Shown here in pieces: positions 45,032 to 54,330 of a DNA stretch of 64,000 nt. The notes under the pieces were generated by a model. That model made no database searches. It was given only the letters and a program-made list of their open reading frames with translations, and was not told the origin of the DNA. Location of the stretch: positions 62,001-126,000 of the forward strand of contig NZ_SLXA01000006.1 of the NCBI RefSeq assembly GCF_004340975.1, written 5' to 3'. This DNA comes from Frisingicoccus caecimuris (lineage in GTDB: Bacteria > Bacillota > Clostridia > Lachnospirales > Lachnospiraceae). How positions within the stretch are numbered: position 1 is the stretch's first letter; every line of letters starts with the position of its first letter. A program made the translations under genes and the position numbers.

Positions 45032-45400
45032 ATGGATTCAGAAACTAAATTAAAAAAATACGAACAGTGGCTGGTAATTTTGAAAATATTGACTGTCGTA
45101 TGTCTCATTCTTACTGTTGTTTTAGGCTATTTTGCTTTCAAAGGGAAAACATCGCCCCTTACTATGATTCTGGCCCTCATGGCAACCATCATGTTTTTCA
45201 TGGCCTACCGTGAAAAATCAAACGCCCCGCGTCCAGGCAGCCCGGAATATGAGGCGATTGAACGTGCCCAGGCAGCCAAAATTGAAGCGCAAAAAAAACG
45301 CCTCTATCGGAAACAGCATCCATTCGATGTTGCCCGCGAATTAGTTGAAAACAATAAAGCTTCCGGAAGCAAATCCTCTGAAACCAGAAAAGAGGACTAA
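45032..45400 (+). CDS. Small two-TM membrane protein
   Basis: 122 residues. Two hydrophobic helices (about residues 14-34 and 41-58) are followed by a charged cytosolic tail of about 60 residues (YEAIERAQAAKIEAQKKRLYRKQHPFDVARELVE). No motif of known function. It has its own strong promoter and terminator, which supports a real gene. Confidence 0.75.
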   Translation: MDSETKLKKYEQWLVILKILTVVCLILTVVLGYFAFKGKTSPLTMILALMATIMFFMAYREKSNAPRPGSPEYEAIERAQAAKIEAQKKRLYRKQHPFDVARELVENNKASGSKSSETRKED

Positions 45401-45404
45401 AACA

Positions 45405-45447
45405 TTGGGGCACCTTCCTTATGGATGGTGCCCCAAATGGCTTTTTT
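45405..45447 (+). terminator. Terminator
   Basis: TTGGGGCACC (45405-45414) pairs with GGTGCCCCAA (45427-45436), then a T run at 45442-45447. Confidence 0.9.
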
Positions 45448-45481
45448 ATACCTTTCTTTTCATGAATACAAATCTGTCGGT

Positions 45482-45991
45482 TCAACAGCCAAGAACTCTT
45501 CTGCGTATATCCTCAAAAGAAATCGGCCGGTATCCCGTCCGTTCCACACAAACGCAGATTGATTGGCGGCAGAAATCTTTATAGGTCGGATTTCCATGAA
45601 CATGTCCAAAAATATTGGCATATGGCATATTTTCATTAATATACAATGGTTCATGAGACAATATCCAAAAACCTTCAATAATAATTGGCCATGCACTGGC
45701 CTCATCAAAACCACACTCCCTATACCATCCCGGCGACTGGGTATCATGATTCCCCAGGACCAACGTTTTTTTACCATTCAGGCTCCGGCACAAACGTGTC
45801 ACTTCCGCTTTATCTCCAAAAGCAAAATCCCCAAGAACGAACACCCTGTCCTCCTGGGCTACAGTTTCATTCCAGTTCTTAATGATCTTCTGCTCCATAT
45901 CTCTTATATCCTTAAAAGGACGATTTTCAAAACGAATCATCGCCTCATGCCCGAAATGCGTGTCCGCAACAAAAAAAATCTTTCCTGCCAT
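45482..45991 (-). CDS. Calcineurin-like metallophosphoesterase
   Basis: 169 residues, a minimal domain. Metal motifs: FFVADTHFGH (residues 6-15), VFVLGDFAFG, LVLGNHDTQ, LSHEPLYI and NIFGHVHGNP. Such short proteins are found in phage-like and housekeeping contexts, and their substrates are usually unknown. It is divergent from the HTH regulator gene at 46140. Confidence 0.88.
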   Translation of the reverse strand: MAGKIFFVADTHFGHEAMIRFENRPFKDIRDMEQKIIKNWNETVAQEDRVFVLGDFAFGDKAEVTRLCRSLNGKKTLVLGNHDTQSPGWYRECGFDEASAWPIIIEGFWILSHEPLYINENMPYANIFGHVHGNPTYKDFCRQSICVCVERTGYRPISFEDIRRRVLGC

Positions 45992-46139
45992 TTTCTATTC
46001 CCCCCTATATTCAGATTCATAGTAGCATACTTACTTTGTGAGGTCAAAAAAAATTTTAACAAAGAAATGCCGATTCTCGTTTTGTGTCATGTACTTTTCT
46101 GCCTTGAATGGGTATACTGATGATGAAAGGAGCTTACAT

Positions 46140-46652
46140 ATGATGGATCAGAAGAAGATCGGACAGTTTTTAAGAGAACTCCGAACAGAAAAGAAACTCA
46201 CTCAGGAGCAATTTGCCGAGATTATTGGTATGACGAATCGAAGCATTTCCCGATGGGAAAATGGGGTAAATATGCCGGATTTTGATGTACTCATACAGAT
46301 TGCCGAGTATTTTGATGTCAGTATTGAAGAAATATTGGATGGAGAAAGGAGAACTTCAAGTATGGATAACGAAACCGAAGAAACCTTATTGAAGGTTGCC
46401 GATTATAACAACAGTGAAAATATGATTTTTTCGAAAAGGCTCAGCTATATTTTTTTAATGGGACTGGCCGCCTTTATCGTATATATGTTCATTGATATCC
46501 AGGGTCTGACAACAATTTCGTTTTACGATAACATTGCCAGTTTTGCTCTGGGGCTTGTCCTCGGTGTGCTGATATTGGGTGTTCTTTATACCAGCAGATA
46601 CATGTCCAAGATCAGAGCTTTTAAAATGCGTCTACTGAATCGTACAAAATAA
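46140..46652 (+). CDS. XRE-family HTH protein with C-terminal membrane helices
   Basis: 170 residues from ATG 46140 (AAAGGAG upstream; a second ATG follows at once). An N-terminal Cro/CI-type HTH (residues 7-62, LTQEQFAEIIGMTNRSISRWENG) is followed by two membrane helices (about residues 102-118 and 130-150). This one-component membrane-bound regulator layout is common in Firmicutes. Its target is not evident; the divergent metallophosphoesterase and the convergent lipoprotein gene are neighbours only. Confidence 0.87.
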   Translation: MMDQKKIGQFLRELRTEKKLTQEQFAEIIGMTNRSISRWENGVNMPDFDVLIQIAEYFDVSIEEILDGERRTSSMDNETEETLLKVADYNNSENMIFSKRLSYIFLMGLAAFIVYMFIDIQGLTTISFYDNIASFALGLVLGVLILGVLYTSRYMSKIRAFKMRLLNRTK

Positions 46653-46666
46653 CTATTATAAAAATC

Positions 46667-46702
46667 CCCTGCTGCATAAACTATCCGCTGTCTGCAGCAG
46701 GG
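46667..46702 (-). terminator. Terminator overlapping the end of the DUF4353 gene
   Basis: CCCTGCTGCA (46667-46676) pairs with TGCAGCAGGG (46693-46702), followed on the minus strand by ATTTTTATAA. The right arm lies inside the last codons of the gene. Confidence 0.7.
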
Positions 46703-48435
46703 AATTTGTTTGCCCCACTCCATACCGATACACCGTCCAACCGAATTTCTCTGGAATCACCATCGCCATATGTCACCGTATATGTCTCACCGTAAACGAG
46801 CAGTGAAGAACTGATCTGAATACAATTAAATGATTTTGTCGGAGAAACACTGAGAATATCCTTGCCCGAACTGTCTGTCACTGTCACCATTGTTCCGGAT
46901 GGAAGCATCGTATCGACAACAACATTTACAGAACACTGAGTAGATGAATTGCTGAAATCCATCGCCATACCGGAGCTGCCCGTGCCGATAAAGGTTCCGC
47001 CGGTAATCTCGGCCTTTCCTTCATAATCCAATGTACCATTCGCCGAATCTTCCGGCCCTTCGACAACGAGCATTCCGCCATCCATATAAAGATTTCTATT
47101 GGAATCAATACCATCACCGGATGCCTTCACGTATATATCACCTCCGCTGATTCGTATCCAGCAATCATCTTCCGATGCAAAACTGTTCTGTCCCGGGCGT
47201 CCGTTCTTCAATGTATCGCTGCCCCCGGCAGAATTAATTCCGTCGTCTATTGAAGTCACGTTGATCTCTCCATCCCGAATATCCACCGTCATCCCTTCCA
47301 GGCCCTCATAAGATTTATTAATCTGCAGGATACCGCCGTTGATAATCAGCGCTTGATCAGCATGGATGCCATCATCACCCGAATCCATGATATAGGTTCC
47401 GTCATTCACCGTGACGCTCCCATTACAGTGAATACTGTCGTCCGACGAATCAATGGTAAAATCACCGCCATTAAGATAAATTCCAACGCCGCCTTTCAGA
47501 CCTTTGGCGCTGTCTGAACTTCCACTGTCCTCTGTACTGATTCCGCTTTCTTCGACCGGTGTCCGGCCGGCTCCCGGCACCTCGCTGTCCGCCGGCTCCT
47601 GTTCACCCATTTGGCCGCCCCATTGGCCCCATTTCTCCTGTATCTGGCCGTTTTCATCATAACTTGCATTGGAACTTCCGCCGCCGCTTGTGATAGAACC
47701 GGAACCACCATTGATCTGCAGCACCGTTTCCGCCTGTAAGCCGTTCTGAGCCGCCGTGATCCGATAAGTTCCGTTAATGATTTTTAAATCGCCCTTGCTG
47801 CAGACGCCATCCCCATAATTCCCGTAAATATCCAAACTGCCTTCACCATTGATACTCACATCATCTTTACTGAAAATACAGGCATTCGGTTCGTTTTCAG
47901 AAACACTTTTGTAAACATAGGATGATGCATCATTCAATACATTTTCCTGCCCTTTTGCAAGGGTAATAACGATTTTTTTACTCTGTATGCCGTATATGAC
48001 CGAACTGCTTCCTGAGCTGGCCGTCAGTCCTCCCAAGACAATATGCACCACATCGTTCTTATCTGCGTTCACCTGAATCTGTCCATCCGACATCTTCCCG
48101 CTAAACACATAGGTTCCGGCCTGGGTAATTTTCAATATGTTTCCATCCGCCTGTATGCCATTGCCGGAAATCTCAGAGGATTCCCCGTTACACTTAATGA
48201 TCGTCGCCTTCCCTTCAGACCAGCTCTCATCCAGATCATCTGCATCGTAATTTCCCGCCAGCAAACCGGTTCCCACTGTTTCGCTTTTATTGTTCTGTTC
48301 CGCATCTTCGGTACTTTCCGACATAACAACTGTCGTCTCGGTTAAAACACTGCTGCTCTGAGAGGCACATCCGCTAAACAGTGACAAAGACAAACCGACT
48401 GCCAGCAGACCAGCCAAATATTTCAAACCTTTCAT
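46681..48435 (-). CDS. DUF4353 carbohydrate-binding-domain lipoprotein
   Basis: 584 residues. A lipoprotein signal with lipobox SLFSGCAS (Cys about 23) is followed by a Ser/Glu-rich linker. A long parallel beta-helix-like region with repeated DGI/GDGI turns follows (SGDDGIHADQALIINGG, SIDDGINSAGGSD, ASGDGIDSNRNLYMDGG), interrupted by a Gly/Gln/Glu linker near residues 265-305. This is the DUF4353 arrangement, annotated as carbohydrate-binding domain proteins. It would sit on the cell surface. Ligand unknown. It is preceded by about 200 bp of intergenic DNA shared with the divergent upp. Confidence 0.85.
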   Translation of the reverse strand: MKGLKYLAGLLAVGLSLSLFSGCASQSSSVLTETTVVMSESTEDAEQNNKSETVGTGLLAGNYDADDLDESWSEGKATIIKCNGESSEISGNGIQADGNILKITQAGTYVFSGKMSDGQIQVNADKNDVVHIVLGGLTASSGSSSVIYGIQSKKIVITLAKGQENVLNDASSYVYKSVSENEPNACIFSKDDVSINGEGSLDIYGNYGDGVCSKGDLKIINGTYRITAAQNGLQAETVLQINGGSGSITSGGGSSNASYDENGQIQEKWGQWGGQMGEQEPADSEVPGAGRTPVEESGISTEDSGSSDSAKGLKGGVGIYLNGGDFTIDSSDDSIHCNGSVTVNDGTYIMDSGDDGIHADQALIINGGILQINKSYEGLEGMTVDIRDGEINVTSIDDGINSAGGSDTLKNGRPGQNSFASEDDCWIRISGGDIYVKASGDGIDSNRNLYMDGGMLVVEGPEDSANGTLDYEGKAEITGGTFIGTGSSGMAMDFSNSSTQCSVNVVVDTMLPSGTMVTVTDSSGKDILSVSPTKSFNCIQISSSLLVYGETYTVTYGDGDSREIRLDGVSVWSGANKFPAADSG

Positions 48436-48581
48436 TTAGAACACTCCCCGCCTGTTATAATTTTATATGATAATGAAGCTCATATAGACCTCACTCAAGT
48501 ATTCGTATTATCCCATATAAATGTGGAGCAAAAATGGAAAATTTGTGAAAAGGATGTGTAAATTCTATGTTGATATTTCCA

Positions 48582-48610
48582 TTGACCTCACCCAAAATAT
48601 CTTTTACAAT
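48582..48610 (+). promoter_or_regulatory. upp promoter
   Basis: TTGACC (48582-48587), 17-bp spacer, TACAAT (48605-48610). Confidence 0.75.
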
Positions 48611-48644
48611 AGAAGAAGCGAAACATGCAAGGAGGAAAATGATT

Positions 48645-49277
48645 ATGAAAGAAAATGTCTTTATTATGGAACATCCATTAATTCAGCATAAAATATCGAT
48701 GCTCCGGGATGAGCGTACCGGAACCAACGAATTTCGCCGTCTCATTGAAGAAATTACCGTTCTGATGGGCTATGAAGCTCTTCGGGATCTGCCCCTTGAA
48801 GATATAAAAATTAAAACACCGATTGAAACCTGCTATTCGCCAATGGTTTCCGGCAAAAAGCTGGCCATTGTTCCGATTCTTCGTGCCGGACTTGGCATGA
48901 CGGGAGGCATCCTGACCCTTGTTCCCTCCGCAAAGGTTGGACATATCGGTCTCTATCGCGATGAAGAAACTCACGAACCTCATGAATACTTCTGCAAACT
49001 TCCGGCTCCGATCGACCAGAGAACCATTCTCGTTCTGGACCCGATGCTGGCCACAGGCGGTTCCGCTGTCGCTGCCGTGAATTTTATTAAACAACACGGC
49101 GGAAAAAACATCAAATTCATGTGCATTATCGCAGCTCCGGAAGGTATCAAACATTTCCATGAATGTCATCCGGATGTTCCGATCTACTGTGGACATCTGG
49201 ACCGCTGTCTGAATGAAAACGCCTATATCTGCCCGGGTCTCGGCGATGCCGGCGACCGAATCTTCGGCACAAAGTAA
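48645..49277 (+). CDS. upp: Uracil phosphoribosyltransferase
   Basis: 210 residues from ATG 48645, which lies 9 bp after GGAGG; the earlier ATG 48639 is only 3 bp from it. Sequence: [39 protein letters not shown], and PRPP-binding loop [17 protein letters not shown] (about residues 128-144), ending [15 protein letters not shown]. It converts uracil to UMP with PRPP. The terminator after it contains a variant of the repeated loop element seen near 35.4 kb. Confidence 0.97.
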   Translation: MKENVFIMEHPLIQHKISMLRDERTGTNEFRRLIEEITVLMGYEALRDLPLEDIKIKTPIETCYSPMVSGKKLAIVPILRAGLGMTGGILTLVPSAKVGHIGLYRDEETHEPHEYFCKLPAPIDQRTILVLDPMLATGGSAVAAVNFIKQHGGKNIKFMCIIAAPEGIKHFHECHPDVPIYCGHLDRCLNENAYICPGLGDAGDRIFGTK

Positions 49278-49283
49278 ATGCAA

Positions 49284-49337
49284 AAACCTTTCTCTTGGAA
49301 AGCTAATAAACGCTTTCTGCGAGAAAGGTTTCTTTTT
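49284..49337 (+). terminator. upp terminator with variant of the repeated loop element
   Basis: AAACCTTTCTC (49284-49294) pairs with GAGAAAGGTTT, then a T run. The loop holds AAAGCTAATAAACGCTTT (49299-49316), which keeps the AAAGC/GCTTT inner stem of the elements at 35437 and 35637 but has a shorter centre. Confidence 0.85.
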
Positions 49338-49433
49338 TATGGCTCCCCTTATGGTGCCAGATTTTTTACTTCTCCCCATTCGGGTATCCCGTATGACATG
49401 CCCTCCGGACGGGGCGCGCTTCTTCAAAATATG

Positions 49434-50255
49434 CTATTTAAAGCGAATTTCGTCCGGTGAAACCATGGCATCAGATGCCTTTAATCCAAGCAGACGGCAC
49501 AGCATCGGCGCAATATTTCTCTGTCCGATATAGTGATCTTCAAATCTTCCATTCTCCACCAGTGGGCTGAAAATATATAAAGGAACGTCTCTCTGAAGGT
49601 CTGTTATCCCACAATGAATCCCATTTTCGTCCATTCCATGGTCTGCTGTCACCACCACCTGATATCCATCCTCAAGCCAGAATGGCAGAATATCTGCGAT
49701 CAATACCCCCATATCCGCAACTTTTCCGGCATATTCCCGGCTGTCCGCCCCACAGGTATGTCCTGCCAGATCAATGCTCATCGGATGATATAACATAAAA
49801 TCCGGGTGATAAATTTTCCGGATCATTTCGCCATCCATAAACAAATGGGAATCCGGATAGGTATCCTCCCAATAGTACATGCCGTAATCAATAAGACCAT
49901 CTCCTGTTCCAAACTGAATCCGGTCACGATGTTTATCAAAGGGCGCCCGATTATACAATTCACTCATCCAGAAATAGGCTGCCGCCCCGCTGACCAGACC
50001 GGCTTGCCTGCACAGACTGAAGATACTCGTCTGATTCGAACGTCGTACAATCTCATTACAGGTAATGCCATGAACATGGCTTGGAGTTCCTGTCATCAAT
50101 GTTTCATACATCGGCCGTGACATGGACGGTAACTCCCCCCGGACTTTATATTTAGCTGCCAGCCCATAATCTACCATATGTTCCAGATAACCCAAATATT
50201 TCGTTCCTATTTCATAACCACACGCATCTAAAAGTACAAATATTGTTTTACTCAT
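49434..50255 (-). CDS. Alkaline-phosphatase-superfamily phosphodiesterase/nucleotide pyrophosphatase
   Basis: 273 residues. Begins KTIFVLLDACGYE (metal Asp), then SMSRPMYETLMTGTPSHVHG (nucleophile region), DLAGHTCGADSREY (metal Asp/His) and VVVTADHGMDENGIHCG (metal Asp/His), the pattern of type I phosphodiesterases. No signal peptide, so it is cytosolic. The substrate is not clear. It is the last gene of a four-gene minus-strand cluster, 9 bp after the dehydrogenase. Confidence 0.88.
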   Translation of the reverse strand: MSKTIFVLLDACGYEIGTKYLGYLEHMVDYGLAAKYKVRGELPSMSRPMYETLMTGTPSHVHGITCNEIVRRSNQTSIFSLCRQAGLVSGAAAYFWMSELYNRAPFDKHRDRIQFGTGDGLIDYGMYYWEDTYPDSHLFMDGEMIRKIYHPDFMLYHPMSIDLAGHTCGADSREYAGKVADMGVLIADILPFWLEDGYQVVVTADHGMDENGIHCGITDLQRDVPLYIFSPLVENGRFEDHYIGQRNIAPMLCRLLGLKASDAMVSPDEIRFK

Positions 50256-50264
50256 TTTTCTTTC

Positions 50265-51167
50265 CTACCTTTGTGTATTCAGACGTTTCAACACGCCCTG
50301 TACGACTGCCATGCTGACCCGTTTCAGCGCCTCTTCCGTATTGGCTCCCAAGTGTGGCGTGGCAATAAAATTATCTAATGTCAGCAAGGGATGACTGGCA
50401 TCCACGGGCTCGTCCACAAACACATCGCAGGCCGCCCCGGCAATGATTCCTCCATCCAGGCTTTCATATAAAGCCTGCTCGTCTAAAACTGCACCTCTGG
50501 TCGTATTGATCAAAATAGCATTTGATTTCATCTGCTCAAACTGCTCTTTTCCCATCAACTGCCGCGTTTCCGGCGTCAAAGCCACACCTATGACGACCAC
50601 ATCTGCTTTTTTGAGTACCTCTGCTATGGAATGTGCATACGCCATCGTCATCGCTCTGGCCTTTTCCTCTGTCAAATGTCTCGACCAGCCAATCACCTGC
50701 ATACCCAAACCTTTTCGACAGATATCCGCTGTCTGCCGGCTGATATCGCCCACACCGATCAGGCCCAACACTTTACCGCACATCTCCATTCCCCGGAGTT
50801 CGGCCATGCGGACAGGGGCCCCTTCTGTCAATCTCCTGTCCGCCTGTACGATTTTTCGCCCAAGGGCAAGCATCAGAGCCACATTCATCTCGGCAACAGA
50901 CCGGCTGTTTAGATGAGGCACAGAGAAGACTTGAATACCATGCTTTTTAGCAGACTCCATGTCCACATCATCAACGCCTGTCCCATGAATACCTATCACG
51001 CGTAAGGATGTGGCACGTTCTATGACCTCATCCGAGATATTTAGGTTTCGGTTAATCACAGCCTCTGCCTCAGGAAGCCTGTCCCACTCACGAATGACTT
51101 CCGCATGGGCTTTCAAAAAGGCATACGCATCCGGATGTATATACTCGCACAAAAATACCTTTTTCAT
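50265..51167 (-). CDS. D-2-hydroxyacid dehydrogenase (phosphoglycerate dehydrogenase-like)
   Basis: 300 residues without the ACT domain of full-length SerA. NAD-binding motif VLGLIGVGDISRQTADIC (about residues 134-151) and the catalytic triad positions are visible: Arg in INTTRGAVLDEQ, Glu in DVFVDEP, His in ATPHLGANTEEA. It oxidises or reduces a D-2-hydroxyacid with NAD(H); substrate unknown. Its start overlaps the stop of the small upstream gene by one base, and it runs into the phosphodiesterase gene, so these are one transcript. Confidence 0.9.
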   Translation of the reverse strand: MKKVFLCEYIHPDAYAFLKAHAEVIREWDRLPEAEAVINRNLNISDEVIERATSLRVIGIHGTGVDDVDMESAKKHGIQVFSVPHLNSRSVAEMNVALMLALGRKIVQADRRLTEGAPVRMAELRGMEMCGKVLGLIGVGDISRQTADICRKGLGMQVIGWSRHLTEEKARAMTMAYAHSIAEVLKKADVVVIGVALTPETRQLMGKEQFEQMKSNAILINTTRGAVLDEQALYESLDGGIIAGAACDVFVDEPVDASHPLLTLDNFIATPHLGANTEEALKRVSMAVVQGVLKRLNTQR

Positions 51168-51427
51168 TATCTTTCTCCTGCCGGCTCTCCATTGATTGTC
51201 ACCGTTACAGTGAAGACACTTTCCTCTTCTACAACAGATTTCACTGTTCCCTCCAGATGATGCAGCCGCTTTGGCGTATTATTTGACATGGCCACCGCAT
51301 CATTGATTGTGTAATAGTACATTGTTCCCGATAATGTTTTCAGTACAGACTCTGTCATAGTCACATGCTGACCTACTTCTACCAGCCCCGGCCGTTCCAT
51401 ACGAAAATCCATATCCCGTTCTGCCAT
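51167..51427 (-). CDS. Small hypothetical protein in the dehydrogenase cluster
   Basis: 86 residues from ATG 51427, with GAGGTG 6 bp upstream; a GTG and an ATG just before are alternatives but too close to the RBS. It is probably a small beta-barrel: HVTMTESVLKTLSGTMYYYTI, then LHHLEGTVKSVVEEESVFTVTVTI. No known family. Its stop overlaps the dehydrogenase start, which indicates translational coupling. Confidence 0.7.
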   Translation of the reverse strand: MAERDMDFRMERPGLVEVGQHVTMTESVLKTLSGTMYYYTINDAVAMSNNTPKRLHHLEGTVKSVVEEESVFTVTVTINGEPAGER

Positions 51428-51487
51428 TTCCATCACCTCTTAGCTCCTTATCATATCATAAAAGGCTGAAAAGAAAAAGACTAATCC

Positions 51488-52291
51488 TCAGGATTCCACA
51501 TGAATGGCCTTTTTCGGAACATATTTCTCAGGTTGGGCACTGCCAATATCTCTGATAAGTATAAATGGTGTGCATTCATCATCCTGGCCTGCCGGGTTGT
51601 CCCCGATATAGGCTCTTAGAAGCTTGTCCGGAATACCTTTTAATGAAGGGGCTTTTCCCAAAATCACAACATCAATGTCGTTGGCATCTACGATCATCGC
51701 CGGAATGCCTGTTTTTTCTTCAATCCGCCGACATACCCTGTCCGGATTTTTTGGCGTTAACGTTGCCATTTGATGATAGGGTTCAAAAGCCGAATGGTCA
51801 TAGAATCCGTCGATTCCGGCAATCTCAACGCCTAATATTTCATAGAATAATCCTCGCTTGCCGACAAGCTTGCCTAAAACACCCATGATGGCCGCAAAAA
51901 GGACCCGGACAGAGCCCCTCATATTAATAGCTAACTGAAGCTTATGAGGTTCCGTTACACCGATACCACTCTTTGTTCTATGGCCAAACCGACTTAAAAA
52001 TCGGGCCAGCCATCCAACTTTTACGTCCTCCATATGCACCGTATTTTCCTGGCACATAGAAATGACTTTCTCACTGATGGATAAAATATCACCCGGCTGG
52101 TACAACGGAAGTACATAATCCTGTATCAGACGTATATAAGACTCCCCTTCTTCCACAAAATGGGTCTGGACACCATACCGCTCCATACGCTGTCCATTGA
52201 CCTTTCGAACACCTCTTATATAATAAACACTGCCATTCTTTTCCCGTCGATTTGCACTTTCGTTCAAATTGCCTTCGTACCAATAGTCCAT
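51488..52291 (-). CDS. CofE-like gamma-glutamyl ligase family protein (F420-0:L-glutamate ligase homologue)
   Basis: 267 residues from ATG 52291 (AGGAGG 8 bp upstream). Family signs: GDILSISEKVISMC (residues about 65-78), SGIGVTEPHKLQLAINMRG, GVEIAGIDGFYDHSAF, IVDANDIDVVILGKAPSL and a C-terminal GDNPAGQDDECTPFILIRDIG segment matching PF01996. In methanogens and actinobacteria the family adds gamma-linked glutamate to F420. No other F420 gene is seen in the window and clostridia of this type are not known to make F420, so it probably joins glutamate to a different acceptor. First gene of the cluster. Confidence 0.82.
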   Translation of the reverse strand: MDYWYEGNLNESANRREKNGSVYYIRGVRKVNGQRMERYGVQTHFVEEGESYIRLIQDYVLPLYQPGDILSISEKVISMCQENTVHMEDVKVGWLARFLSRFGHRTKSGIGVTEPHKLQLAINMRGSVRVLFAAIMGVLGKLVGKRGLFYEILGVEIAGIDGFYDHSAFEPYHQMATLTPKNPDRVCRRIEEKTGIPAMIVDANDIDVVILGKAPSLKGIPDKLLRAYIGDNPAGQDDECTPFILIRDIGSAQPEKYVPKKAIHVES

Positions 52292-52362
52292 AAACACTAC
52301 CTCCTGCTGATAGTTTATTTGTCACACGACTTATTTATGAACTTTTTGTGTGTTTATGCAGC

Positions 52363-52392
52363 AAAAAAAACGAAATCCCCCGCAGGGGATTC
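52363..52392 (-). terminator. Terminator of the lactate operon
   Basis: AATCCCC (52374-52380), loop CGCA, GGGGATT (52385-52391), then eight T residues on the minus strand (52370-52363). The 220 bp between this and the lctP stop holds one weak hairpin near 52582-52606 and no gene that I can support. Confidence 0.85.
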
Positions 52393-52614
52393 CGCTTTTA
52401 GGATATTCTAGTATTATGAATGACTTTTGAACTCCGCTGAAAGTTGGCAAGCTCTCAGACAAACAGGCAAAGATTTTTAGGGTTGCGACTATTTTATTAT
52501 ATACAGCAAAGCAGTTTTTTGTTCTTGTGTACACTACTTTACCTGTTCGTCCCGGGAGTTCTTATTTATTTAATCCAGCGAGAAGGGATCAGATCCCGCT
52601 GAAATTAAACCATA

Positions 52615-54297
52615 TTATGCAATCGGATTAAATCCTGCAAGGATCAAACCACCAAGAATCAGAATCGTCAATGCTGCGTAGATCAGACAAGGAATAGCAT
52701 CTGAACGCATCAGACGACCTTCTGCTCCAATTGTACCACAGGTTGCACATGCGGAAACGATATTGTTTACACATACCATATTACCCATAGCACCACCCAT
52801 AACCTGCATAGCCAGGATCAGCATTGTCGGCAGGCCAAGACGGGCTGCTGCTGCATACTGAAGTGTGGAGAACAGTGTACAGGATACTGTTGCGGAACCG
52901 GAAATGAAGGCTCCGATAACACCGATCACAGGCGCTACAATGATGTAGGCTTTACCAAAGAGGTCAGCCAGACCGTTTGCCATAACGATCAGCATACTGT
53001 CCATACCGCTGTTATTGAACTGTGCACCGGACATTTTGAACAACTGAACCATGGCAATACCAAAAAGTAATGCGATGGCAGCGCCGCCAACCATGGAAAA
53101 TGTCTGTTTCCAGGCTGCTTTCACACGATCACCCTTCATCTTGTGCAACGGAATAATAAGCAATGCAACAAGGATGAAAGGAAGCACGCCCGGGTTCCAA
53201 GCCCATTTCCATGCAAAACCAACTTCAACGCCAAAGATTGACTTGATAGCGATTGCAAATGGACCGCTTGTAACATTCAGGATGCCCTTAATGCCAAGCT
53301 GAGGAATACGTGTGACTACAAGGATGATAGCAATAATACCATATGGTACCCATGCCATAACAGGAGACATGGTTGTTTCCACTTTCATGGATTCATCTTC
53401 CTGAACATCGGATGTAGCTTTCCAGTATTCGGCCCACTGAGAATGTTCCGGGAATTCAAACTTGCTCTTAGGAACAAGAATACCTTTCTTTGCAGCAACA
53501 ACTGTAACAACCAAGGCAACTAAAGCACCGATCATCGATGGGAACTCTGGTCCAAGGAAAGCTGCACAGATCAAATATGGTACAACGAAGGCTACTGCAG
53601 ACAATAAAATGTATGGAATAACTTCGATGGCATATTTTGTGGATTTATCCTTACCAAACATCTTAACCATCATAAATACAACGATGAAGATGATGATTGG
53701 ACAAATAATCGCACTTGTAAGAGCTACGTATTTTGTCAGGCCTAATTTCCATGCTTCAGTATTTGTGATGCCTGCGGCACTCAATTCACTGGCAACCATG
53801 TTGAATGCGGTGTTTGTCGGTGTACCAACAGCACCATACGGTACTGGCGTACTGTTCATGATCAACGCACACATGGCAGCGCAAAGCGGTGGGAAACCTA
53901 AACCAATCAACAGCGGAGCAGCCAGGGCTGCCGGTGTACCAAAGCCGGCAGCACCTTCAATGAATGCTCCAAACATAAAGCCAATAATAATTACCTGAAT
54001 ACGAGGGTCGTCACTAACGCTTGTAAACATGCGGTTAATAACACCCATACCGCCGGACTGCTTTAAGGTATTCATGATGAGGATCGCACCAAAGATAATA
54101 ACAATAGTGTCGATGGAGTTCAGGAAACCTGCAAGCGTCTGAGCGGCGATTGTAATAAGGTCCATCTTCCAGGCGGCAAAGCAGACAATTGCTGTGAGCA
54201 GCCATGCCAATGGAAGAGCGATTTTAGCCGGCCAGTTGAAACCAGCCATGACTATAACCGTAACGATAATTGGAATAAAAGCTATAATTGCATACAT
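52615..54297 (-). CDS. lctP: L-lactate permease family transporter
   Basis: 560 residues with 12-14 membrane helices. LctP-family motifs: [54 protein letters not shown] (around residues 108-142), [16 protein letters not shown] and [22 protein letters not shown]. It imports lactate, probably with protons. It is the last gene of the pct-VOC-activator-dehydratase operon, which explains the role: bringing in the substrate. RBS region GAGGGGAG precedes the ATG. Confidence 0.95.
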   Translation of the reverse strand: MYAIIAFIPIIVTVIVMAGFNWPAKIALPLAWLLTAIVCFAAWKMDLITIAAQTLAGFLNSIDTIVIIFGAILIMNTLKQSGGMGVINRMFTSVSDDPRIQVIIIGFMFGAFIEGAAGFGTPAALAAPLLIGLGFPPLCAAMCALIMNSTPVPYGAVGTPTNTAFNMVASELSAAGITNTEAWKLGLTKYVALTSAIICPIIIFIVVFMMVKMFGKDKSTKYAIEVIPYILLSAVAFVVPYLICAAFLGPEFPSMIGALVALVVTVVAAKKGILVPKSKFEFPEHSQWAEYWKATSDVQEDESMKVETTMSPVMAWVPYGIIAIILVVTRIPQLGIKGILNVTSGPFAIAIKSIFGVEVGFAWKWAWNPGVLPFILVALLIIPLHKMKGDRVKAAWKQTFSMVGGAAIALLFGIAMVQLFKMSGAQFNNSGMDSMLIVMANGLADLFGKAYIIVAPVIGVIGAFISGSATVSCTLFSTLQYAAAARLGLPTMLILAMQVMGGAMGNMVCVNNIVSACATCGTIGAEGRLMRSDAIPCLIYAALTILILGGLILAGFNPIA

Positions 54298-54330
54298 GCT
54301 GTAAATTCTCCCCTCTTAAATTTTTCTGAA

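Noticed and set aside
52331-52534. 67-codon minus-strand frame after lctP
   Set aside because: It runs through the operon terminator, has no RBS and has an unlikely composition.
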